Shown here piece after piece: positions 16,601-22,032 of a stretch of 23,500 nucleotides of DNA; within the stretch, counting starts at the first letter, position 1, and every line of letters starts with the position of its first letter. A program made the translations under genes and the position numbers. The notes below the pieces were generated by a model that saw only the letters and a program-made list of their open reading frames with translations, did no database searches and was not told the origin of the DNA. The DNA is from Symbiodinium natans. Its lineage: Eukaryota; Sar; Dinophyceae; Suessiales; Symbiodiniaceae. The stretch covers positions 372,950-396,449 of the forward strand of contig CAJNDS010001424.1 in the NCBI GenBank assembly GCA_905221605.1. The letters are read 5' to 3'.

Positions 16601-19600
16601 AAACCCCTACAACCCCCAAAACCCGAGTGTGAGGAACCCCCAACACCCAAGTGTGAGGACTGAAACCTAGGGCTCTACACCCTAAACCCCTACACCCCTA
16701 AACCCTGAAGCCTAGACTACTAAACTCCTGAAACCCTACAATCCTAAACTCCTAAACCATGAAACCTTAAAGCCCTAAAACCCCAAACCCTAAAACCCTA
16801 GAACCCCAAACCTCAAATCTCTGAATCCTCAACTTCTAGCCTCCCAAAACCCCTAAACCCTAAAGCCCTAAAACCCTAAGCCCTCTAAAACCCCTAAAGC
16901 CCTACAACCCTAAAACCCCCTAAACCCCAAAACCCCAAACCCAAAAACCCAAAAACCCTAAAACCCTAAACCCCCTAAAGCCCTAAAGCCCTAAAGCCCT
17001 AAAGCCCTAAAACCCCAACACCCCTAAACCCTAAAGCCCTAAGACCCTAAAGCCCTACAACCCTAAACCCAAAAACCAGGAAGCCCTAAAACCCTAAACC
17101 CCCTAAAGCCCTACAACCCTAAAACCCCCAAAACCGTGTGGAGACTCGGCTGTTCGCTTCTCTCAAAGCAGTTGAGAGCGTGGTTTTCAGGGTGGCTTCC
17201 CCCCCCCCAGCTTTTGGGTGGTGTGCCAGGGAAACTCTGCGGACAAGGGCCACGCCCTTCTTGCTGCTGAGCTGGCCATTAAGTCTACTCCGACTGCTGC
17301 ATGGCCGGTTGCAAAGCAGATGTGCGCAAGTTTTTTTCGACAGTTGGGAGCCCAGAGCTCGCCATCAGAGTCTTTGAACACTACAACGCCCCGAAAGAGG
17401 AGGTCCAGATGTTCAAGGCCATTTTCACAAGGAGGTGCTCCAGACTGGCGCTGCGCTTCAGAAGCCCTAAGCCCTAAAACCCTAGAACCCTAGAACCCTA
17501 AACCTCAAAAATCCTAAATTCCTAAACCCCCTAAAGCCCTGACGCCCTAAAACCTCTAAACCCTAAACCCCCTAAAGCCCTAAAACCCCCAAACCCAAAA
17601 ACCCTAAAGCCCCTAAACCCAAAAACCCTAAAGCCCTAAACCCCCTAAAGCCCCACAACCCTAATACCCTTAACCCCTAAACCCAAAATCCTAAACCCAA
17701 AAACCCTATAGCCCTAAAACCCCTAAACCCTAACACCCTAAGACCCTAAACCCCCTAAACCCTAAAACCCCTAAACCCTAAAACCCCTAAAGCCCTAAAA
17801 CAGTAAACCCTAAAACCCCTAAACCCAAAAGCCCTAAAACCCCAAACCCTAAAACTCCAAAAAGCCCTAAACCCCAAAGACCTACAACCCTAAAACACCT
17901 AAAACCCACAAACCCTAAAACCCTAACCCTAAAGCCCTAAACCCTAAACTCTAAGACCCCCAACGCCCTGAACGCCCTAAACCCCAAAGCTCTAAAGCCC
18001 TAAAGCCCTGAACCCTAAACCCTAAAGCCCCTCAGCCATCAACCCTAAACCCAAAAACCCTAAATCCCCAAAACCCCTATACCCTAAACCCCTAAACCTA
18101 AAGGCTCTAAAAAACCCTAACCCCCTAAAACCCCTAAACCCTAAGGCCCTACAACCCTAAAACCCCTAAAGCCCTGAAACCCTAAACCCTAAAACCCCTA
18201 AACCCAAAAGCCCTAAACCCCCAAACCCTAAAACCCCAAAAGCCCTAAACCCCTAAAACCCCTAAACCCTAACACCCCTAAACCCTAAAACCCCTAAGCC
18301 CTAAACCCCTAAACCCTAAAACGCCCTAAAACGCTGGAACCCTACAACCCACCCTAAAGCCCTCCTAACCCCCTAAACCTCAAACCCCAAAACCCTCAAG
18401 CTCTAAATTTTTACGTTTTTAACACCCAAAAGCCTTAATAAACCCTTAAACCCCTAAGCCCTAAACCCTGGCCCTAAACCCTAAAACCCTACACCCTAGG
18501 CTCTTGGATGCCGACGCAGGCGGTGTGGTAGAATCTTGGCTTCTGTTCCGGAACTCATCGTTCCGGAACTCATGCCGGGGTTCAAGGTTTAGGGTGTGGG
18601 GTTTGGGGCTTGGGGCTTAGGGTTTATAGTTTGACTTCTGAGAAGTTGCATGTTTGCCGGCAGCCTCCACAGTCCGTTGCTCAAAACTGTTTAGGGTTTA
18701 GGGTTTAGGGTTCAGGAACCCATGCTAGGGAGGATTTTGGGACAGCTTAGATTTCCCCTTGTATTCGGTAGGATCAGAATAATGCCGACCTAGCATGAAT
18801 CTACCAGTGGTTTAGGGACTAGGGGGCTTCGGGCGGTTTAGGGTTTGGGGCTTGGGGTTTGGGGTTGAGGGTTTAGGGTTTACGGCTCAAGGTGCAGGAT
18901 ATACACAATAGTTAAGTCAGGTTGTGGTTTTTGGCGATGTCCTACCTTGGTTTAACTTCTCCTAAACCCTAAGCCCTACACCCGAAACCCTAAACCCCAA
19001 ACCCTCAACCCTGAACCCTAAGCCCTAAACCCTAAGCGCTAAACCCGAAACCCCAAACCCTAAACCCTAAAACCCTAAACCCCAAACCCTAAGCCCCAAA
19101 CCCTAAACCCTAAACCCTAAACCCTAAACCCTAAACCCTAAACCCTAAACCCTAAGCAGCAATCCAGGAACTGGAAGAGTTCTTCATGGGCTGCCTCCGC
19201 TTCAGCGGCGAAGCCCCCTAGACTCATTCCGGGAGGTCTATCCTTACACCCTAAACCCTAAACCCTAAACCCTAAACCCTAAACCCTAAACCCTACACCC
19301 TACACCCTAAACCCTAAACCCTAAACCCTAAACCCTATCTAAACCCTAAACGTCAAAACCCTACCCCCTAAACCTCAAAGCCCTAAACTCCAAACCTTTT
19401 TTTTGGCAGCAGGCTTTGGAAGGTTACGACCCCAAACCCTAAACCCTAAACCCCGATAGGACCCCAAAGAACAGTGCTGCTGAAGCCCCTTGCGGCTTTG
19501 TGCGGGCCTGGGATTTTTGTCTGGGCTTCGGAGACTTGCAGCCACATGGTTCAGAAGCACCACTTTCAGGGGTGTTCAGGGTATTGGGTTTAGGGTTTGG

Positions 19601-21471
19601 GGTTTAGGGTTTAGGGTTTAGGGTTTGGGGTTTAGGGTTTAGGGTTTAAGGAACATACCCCAAGCCTATGCCTCTTCACCAGGGGTTTTGTGTTTAGGAT
19701 TCAGGGTTTAGGGTTGTGGGTTAAGGGTTTATAAAAGGAGAAGATAAGCAAGGATTTTCTCATGACCCTCCTTTTCTTTGAAGGTTATTTCCTGAAGGGT
19801 TATGTTGGAGATTGATATGAATCTTGTAAACCCTCCCACTCTTACCCCGCACCATGTCCCCGCGCACCCCTACGCTGTGTAGCGCGGGGTCTCATACCCC
19901 AAGACGAGAAAAAACAGGCTTTAGGGTTTAGGGTTTAGGGTTTAGGGTTTAGGGTTTTGGGTAGCAAACTGAAGCACAGGTTAGGGGTCAGCTGGGTGGG
20001 TGGCAAGAAACCCAAAGCCTCACCGAAGCGAACCACCCGGACCTAAACCCTGAACCCTGAACCCTGAATCCTGAACCCTGAACCCTGAACCCTGAACCCT
20101 GAACCCTAAACCCTAAACCCTAAACCCTAAATACTAATACACAAACTCCACGCCCTCAGGCCACAGCCATGGAGGTGGGCCAGCTGGCTGCTGATCAGAG
20201 GCGGTTTAGGGTTTAGGGTTTAGGGTGCCTCAGGACAACAGGGCCAGAGCGCAGTGTGCTAAGGGCGTAGGGTTTAGGGTTTAGGGTTTCGAAGATCCTC
20301 AAAGCCTGCTGTAAGAGAAGGTCAAGAGAGTTCCCTGAACCCAATCACGTCATACACCCATGCCTATACTTGCCTATACTACAACTTGAAAATTCGACGT
20401 AGGAGTGTTTCATTAGGAGTCAGGGTTTGGGCTAGTAGCGGCTTGTGGGTGCAGTAGATAGCTTTCGAGAGCCCACAGCTGTAACAAAAAAACAAAACCC
20501 GAGCTGCAGTGCTCTTCAGGGTTTAGGGTTTAGGGTTTAGGGTTTAGGGTTTAGGGTTTAGGGTTTAGGGTTTAGGGTTTAGGGTTTAGGGACATACAAG
20601 CCCGAAACCTAAACCAACTACAGCTTCCACAAGCGCCTCCATCTGCGAAAGGTGGCTGATCCGAAGCCAGGGACGATTTCAGAAATTGATGGAGACTGGG
20701 CTTATTTTTTTTGCGGGTGTGGAGTCCAGTGGTGTAGAGGGTCCGAGCTCTGGGCAAATCAGGATTTAGGCTAAGGTGTTTCCTTCCCTAAACCCTAAAC
20801 TCTTGTCTTCTCGAGTGCAGAGAGGGTGGGGGGGGGGGGGGGGGGGGGCTTGTGAACTCAGCAACTAAGGAAGCCCCGTAAACTAAAGCAGGCCAGGCTT
20901 CGTGTTGTGACCTTTAGGGTGGGAGGGTTTGGGGGTTGCCTGTTGCAAGGATTCAGGGATTTGCAAGAAGGGTTTTCGGCTTTGTTCACGTTGGTTTGCT
21001 TTGGTGGTAGATTCTTGCAGATGGGAAGGATTTTTTCCGTGCAGACACCTTGGGCAGGGGGCAAGACAACTGCGCCAGATAAAGCCTGACCTTTGTCCCC
21101 CTCCCTGAAACAACTACTATTTAACAGCTGAAGAACCCACCAAAAAACAAAGATAATACTCACTATATAACCCCCTTCTAAGTTAGTACAAGGGGGAACA
21201 TCCCAATACGTGCACCAAGACCTTCGATATTTCATAAATCCTGAACATGGTGCACCCTACTACTACTTCCATTAACTTCCGTTGGCCACCAATCCTTACA
21301 CCTTTTTGGGTTTAGGTTTTAGGGTTTGGAGTTTGGGGTTTAGGGTTTAGGGTTTGGGGTTTAGGGTGCAAGCACAAGGAAAACGAGCTCTCGAAGATGA
21401 GGGAGAACTTTGCAAGCTTGGCGAACGCATTTTGCAGTCTCACGGGTGGCGTCTGCTCTAATGAGCTGTAG
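10547..21471 (+). CDS. single-domain voltage-gated cation channel with C-terminal EF-hands (16-17 exons)
   Basis: A membrane channel with one six-helix ion-transport domain, comparable to bacterial NaChBac-type channels and protist single-domain channels, and a cytoplasmic EF-hand pair that should confer calcium sensitivity. Exons: 10547-10646, 10735-10849, 11010-11054, 11264-11329, 11643-11729, 11917-11960, 12159-12439, 12572-12664, 12759-12814, 13842-13916, 15533-15609, 16215-16301, 18500-18530, 19168-19212, 20160-20200, 20652-20691, 21379-21471. From S1 to the stop this gives about 424 residues with every splice phase consistent. Order: S1, S2, S3, S4 with Arg/Lys every third residue, S5, pore (SITGGVSWEE), S6, degenerate EF-hand, intact EF-hand, WLIRSQGRFQ tail. 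Introns start GC (7), GA (5) or GT (3) and all end AG before G. The N-terminus is unresolved and may include exons back to about 4.2 kb. Ion selectivity cannot be assigned. Splice sites are inferred from frame and homology. Confidence 0.85.
10735..10849 (+). CDS. channel exon: S1 helix
   Basis: CAAG|G enters in phase 2: RLEGVKAPLSTRIVHHPAFD then IFFAVIVLANAIYIGFLI, the typical F(D/E)xFFAxxVLANAxxIG pattern of S1. Donor ATA|GCCCAG, next exon also begins GCC. The telomeric block upstream ends at about 10708. Confidence 0.85.
11010..11054 (+). CDS. channel exon: first half of S2
   Basis: CCAG|GCC..TGG|GTAGCG, 15 codons, reads ACELHSLPLHVFSLW in phase 0. Together with the next exon it gives LHVFSLWVFFLAELILRL, a regular S2 with the conserved Glu and Arg. 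The S1-S2 loop is short. Confidence 0.65.
11264..11329 (+). CDS. channel exon: second half of S2
   Basis: CAAG|GTG..GAC|GACC, 22 codons: VFFLAELILRLAASRCRYYC then SD. The acidic residue in FLAEL and the Arg after it are the S2 hallmarks. GA donor, next exon begins GA. Confidence 0.85.
11375..11520. repeat. imperfect tandem duplication, about 65-70 bp
   Basis: AATGAATCCCAAAAGGGTTTAGGGCC.. and AATGAACCCTAAAAAGGGTTTAGGGCC.. follow each other, each ending in an AATAGNANTTA-like segment. Lies in the S2-S3 intron. A related phrase (TTAATAGGAATGATAG) occurs at about 12500. Confidence 0.7.
11531..11617. repeat. poly-C17 followed by telomeric array (CCCTAAA)10
   Basis: A run of 17 C passes directly into ten CCCTAAA units, 26 bp before the S3 exon. 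Confidence 0.95.
11643..11729 (+). CDS. channel exon: S3 helix
   Basis: CTAAG|GAT: DWGWALLDTLIVATSWWDIF then VEVAEALLQ, 29 codons, phase 0. The DWxWxLLDxxIV pattern is diagnostic for S3. The donor is CAA|GATGAT (or one codon later) and the next exon begins GAT. Confidence 0.85.
11757..11827. repeat. telomeric array (TTTAGGG)10
   Basis: Ten perfect units in the S3-S4 intron. Confidence 0.95.
11917..11960 (+). CDS. channel exon: S3-S4 linker
   Basis: CCAAG|GAT reads DRWDSISGLSTLKA and splits a Met codon (AT|GCGCACC). 44 bp, GC donor. The phase fits the S4 exon. Confidence 0.75.
12002..12097. repeat. telomeric array (TTTAGGG)n
   Basis: About 13-14 units with one single-base insertion. Followed by an inverted pair GGGTTCCCTTAAAT / AAGAAAGGGTACCC at 12107-12144. 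Confidence 0.95.
12159..12439 (+). CDS. channel exon: S4 voltage sensor, S5 and turret
   Basis: The largest exon, 281 bp. CCTAG|G enters in phase 2. S4 reads GIVRLTRVLKTAHFIRIFRF with basic residues at every third position. S5 follows (ALFWALLLLGLIVYVFAILF) and then an acidic turret ending RYFGTLI. The donor A|GAAGCT repeats the start of the next exon (GAAGCA). Confidence 0.95.
12572..12664 (+). CDS. channel exon: pore loop and selectivity filter
   Basis: CAAG|GAAGC completes IRSMIALFMSITGGVSWEEV and continues IDPLMYVSGFWE. The filter region is T-G-G-V-S-W-E-E. Donor GAAG|GTTGCT, and the next exon begins GTTGCT. Confidence 0.95.
12759..12814 (+). CDS. channel exon: S6 helix
   Basis: CCAG|GTTGC: CFLFFIAFSYLAVLNVVT, the F-F-I-A-F-x-Y-x-A-V-L-N-V-V signature of S6. 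Donor ACA|GCGGC in phase 0. Confidence 0.95.
13272..13393. repeat. purine-rich GAGA/GCGA tract
   Basis: About 120 bp of (GA)n with GCGAGCGA interruptions. It can form triplex or slipped structures and explains the Arg/Glu- and Ser/Leu-rich open frames on the two strands. Confidence 0.9.
13635..13720. mobile_element. small inverted-repeat element, 86 bp
   Basis: AGAGCCCCCCAA at 13635 is mirrored by TTGGGGGGGCTCT ending 13720, with AAAATAAA/TTTTATT just inside. No ORF. Confidence 0.55.
13742..13832. repeat. telomeric array (CCCTAAA)n
   Basis: About 13 units, the first ones CTCTAAA variants, ending 9 bp before the acceptor of the exon at 13842. Confidence 0.95.
13842..13916 (+). CDS. channel exon: post-S6 segment
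   Basis: GAAG|GTC: VFCQSAIESAQGDHATVVQN then LLDNK, 25 codons, phase 0. VFCQSAIE directly after S6 is characteristic of these channels. Donor AAG|GCGTG. Confidence 0.95.
14083..14358. mobile_element. MITE with perfect 31-bp terminal inverted repeats
   Basis: The 31 bases from 14083 (TAATCCCTTCCCCCTAATAC..) are the exact reverse complement of 14328-14358. The outermost TA could be part of the repeat or a TA target duplication. The interior has a 22-bp C run, and a sequence like GGGCCCGAAAAATATTTAAA that recurs near the right end as GGGCCCGGCAAAAATAATAT. No ORF, so non-autonomous. Superfamily not assigned. Confidence 0.85.
14605..14721. repeat. telomeric array (CCCTAAA)16-17
   Basis: The longest perfect block on this strand, preceded by one CCCTGAA unit. 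Confidence 0.98.
15419..15496. repeat. telomeric array (TTTAGGG)11
   Basis: Eleven units, one TTCAGGG variant, 36 bp before the exon at 15533. Confidence 0.95.
15533..15609 (+). CDS. channel exon: first (degenerate) EF-hand
   Basis: AGAG|GAG: EQHLDKLRTLFEQIGEQSAG then GITFR, phase 0 in, phase 2 out at AC|GTGG. The helix-loop-helix shape is kept, but the loop starts Gly instead of Asp and carries Gln, Ala and Thr at the other ligand positions, so it should not bind calcium. Confidence 0.9.
15663..15727. repeat. telomeric block (TTTAGGG)n
   Basis: Nine units with TTTGGGG variants. Confidence 0.95.
16111..16212. repeat. telomeric block (CCCTAAA)n with CCCTACA variants
   Basis: About 13 units including three consecutive CCCTACA units, ending at the acceptor of the exon at 16215. 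Confidence 0.95.
16215..16301 (+). CDS. channel exon: inter-EF-hand segment
   Basis: CTAAG|G enters in phase 2: FEDKIRSPAVRQYFETLGLD then VWDPWAFF, ending inside a Lys codon (TTCAA|GCCTC). The acceptor of the next used exon (CTAG|GCTCTTGG) completes K-L-L-D. The donor lies in a 24-bp segment that is repeated three more times downstream. Confidence 0.9.
16291..16519 (+). repeat. four copies of a 24-bp donor-site segment separated by heptamer blocks
   Basis: Copies at 16291-16314, 16350-16373, 16402-16425 and 16496-16519 (TCTTTCTTCAAGCC..TTGCCTCA, first base G in copy 1). Spacers are 35, 28 and 70 bp, that is 5, 4 and 10 heptamer units. Copies 1 and 2 also share the variants TTTAGAG and TTCAGGG. 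Only the first part of copy 1 is exon. Copies 2-4 are intronic. Confidence 0.95.
16570..18490. repeat. 1.9-kb degenerate telomere-derived array
   Basis: Continuous CCCTAAA-like text with many CCCTAAAA, CCCTAAAG and CCCCAAAA variants, interrupted only by unique DNA at about 17130-17465. It is far more diverged than other blocks in the window and forms most of the 2.2-kb intron between the exons at 16215 and 18500. Confidence 0.9.
17130..17465 (+). pseudogene. coding-like fragment broken across frames, nested in the degenerate array
   Basis: Three good peptide stretches lie in successive plus frames: ETRLFASLKAVESVVFRVAS (from 17140), GNSADKGHALLAAELAIKST (from about 17226) and DVRKFFSTVGSPELAIRVFE then HYNAPKEEVQMFKAIFTRRC (from about 17320). 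The first change of frame is at a C8 run (17201-17208). No family recognised. It may be a decayed gene fragment, or short exons of a nested gene. It does not fit the channel. Confidence 0.45.
18500..18530 (+). CDS. channel exon: second EF-hand loop (31 bp)
   Basis: CCCTAG|G completes the Lys codon, then LLDADAGGVV, phase 0 at GTA|GAATCTTGG. The next exon begins GAACTGG, so the loop reads D-A-D-A-G-G-V-V-E-L-E-E-F, with Asp at 1 and 3, Gly at 6 and Glu at 12. This is a competent EF-hand. The exon is tiny and easy to miss. Confidence 0.85.
18531..19167 (+). other. intron, 0.64 kb
   Basis: Contains a short tandem duplication GTTCCGGAACTCATC (18544-18574), scattered degenerate TTTAGGG/TTTGGGG blocks (18580-18890) and a long CCCTAAA block (18959-19155). 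No exon seen. Confidence 0.7.
19168..19212 (+). CDS. channel exon: EF-hand exit helix
   Basis: CCAG|GAA: ELEEFFMGCLRFSGE, 15 codons, phase 0 to phase 0, donor GAA|GCCCCC. The (V)ELEEFxxGCLR motif is the usual end of the EF-hand in this family. The next exon starts GCC. Confidence 0.9.
19213..20159 (+). other. intron, 0.95 kb
   Basis: Telomeric blocks at 19251-19375 (CCCTAAA), 19580-19650 (TTTAGGG), 19920-19956 (TTTAGGG) and 20042-20130 (CCCTGAA then CCCTAAA). A GC hairpin CCCCGCGC..GCGCGGGG lies at about 19858-19889. The 62-codon minus frame at 19375-19563 is not supported. Confidence 0.7.
20042..20130. repeat. homogenised variant array (CCCTGAA)8 followed by (CCCTAAA)4
   Basis: About eight successive CCCTGAA units (one CCTGAAT) pass into standard units. 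The variant has spread locally as a block. Confidence 0.95.
20160..20200 (+). CDS. channel exon: post-EF-hand helix
   Basis: CTCAG|GCC: ATAMEVGQLAADQ plus two bases of Arg, donor CAGAG|GCGGTTTAGGG. Phase matches the next exon. The GC donor is three bases ahead of the first telomeric unit. Confidence 0.9.
20519..20589. repeat. telomeric array (TTTAGGG)10
   Basis: Ten perfect units in the intron before the exon at 20652. Confidence 0.98.
20652..20691 (+). CDS. channel exon: WLI..QGRFQ tail motif
   Basis: AAAG|G enters in phase 2: WLIRSQGRFQKLM, 40 bp, donor ATG|GAGACT. Same length, phases and motif as the exon at 1092. Reading on would give a stop at 20767, but the paralogue shows the intended splice to E(N/D)EL. 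Confidence 0.9.
20692..21378 (+). other. last intron of the channel gene, 0.69 kb
   Basis: Contains G21 (20828-20848), about 450 bp of unique sequence and a TTTAGGG/TTTGGGG block at 21303-21367. Open frames of 125 codons (minus) and 60 codons (plus) at 20858-21235 have no recognisable features, and I treat them as chance. Confidence 0.65.
21379..21471 (+). CDS. channel exon: C-terminal helix and stop
   Basis: CAAG|GAA: ENELSKMRENFASLANAFCS then LTGGVCSNEL and TAG. Homologous to the last exon of the upstream paralogue (EDELTRSREELANVADAL). It is longer by four codons and ends in a small Cys/Gly tail. Confidence 0.85.
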   Translation, partial: ENELSKMRENFASLANAFCSLTGGVCSNEL

Positions 21472-21630
21472 CCCTAGGGCTCCAAGTATACAAATAATAC
21501 CCTGGGCTTTGGAGTACTTTTCTTTTATACTTTTTTTGGTTTTGAGTTCCCATTCTAGCTACTTATACCTAAAAAGTATATACTTGTTTTTTTTTTCTGG
21601 GTCTACTCCAGAGGTAGGTACCAACATTAG

Positions 21631-21769
21631 TGTCTGAAGTCTGTAAATGGATACATACTTTGGGCTATTCGGAGCCTCAGGGTAGGATCATGTTTTTTCA
21701 TGAAAAACAATGTCTAAAGTCTGTAAATGATGCATGCTTTGGGCTGTTTGGAGCCTTAGGGTAGGATCA
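21631..21769. repeat. 80-bp direct repeat, two copies
   Basis: TGTCTGAAGTCTGTAAATG at 21631 recurs as TGTCTAAAGTCTGTAAATG at 21711. Both copies continue GCTTTGGGCT-like and GGAGCCTNAGGGTAGGATCA. A short palindrome GTTTTTCATGAAAAAC separates them. Intergenic or 5' region of the next gene. Confidence 0.8.
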
Positions 21770-21896
21770 GGATTGGGTTTCCGGGAGCTCCCCCTTGTTT
21801 GAAGTGGTCTCGAGTCGCGTATGTACCATGTCATTGCAAACCTCCCTTTTGCCGGGTTGCTCCGGGGCCAACACTGCTTGAGAACCGGCTTTCGTT

Positions 21897-21947
21897 AACC
21901 CTAAACCCTAAACCCTAAACCCTAAACCCTAAACCCTAAACCCTAAA
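21897..21947. repeat. telomeric array (CCCTAAA)7
   Basis: Seven perfect units ending at the first exon of the third gene. Confidence 0.98.
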
Positions 21948-21956
21948 GCGACCGAG

Positions 21957-22032
21957 GCCGACATGACACGTGCCTGCATCATGGGTCTGCTAAGCAGCCT
22001 GCACCGCAAGCTTAGCCTCCAACATTGCCAAG
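21957..22032 (+). CDS. third gene, exon a
   Basis: CCGAG|GCC: ADMTRACIMGLLSSLHRKLS then LQHCQ, leaving phase 1 at CAAG|GTTAGG. The frame is open back to the telomeric block, so it could start slightly earlier. Confidence 0.55.

Noticed and set aside
17138-17493. Intact genes from the 79-, 91- and 64-codon ORFs
   Set aside because: Good coding text changes frame twice across the segment and no single ORF holds it, so it is reported as a broken fragment.
20858-21235. 125-codon minus-strand ORF
   Set aside because: It lies inside the last channel intron, has no recognisable domain, and competes with an equally open plus frame. Probably chance.
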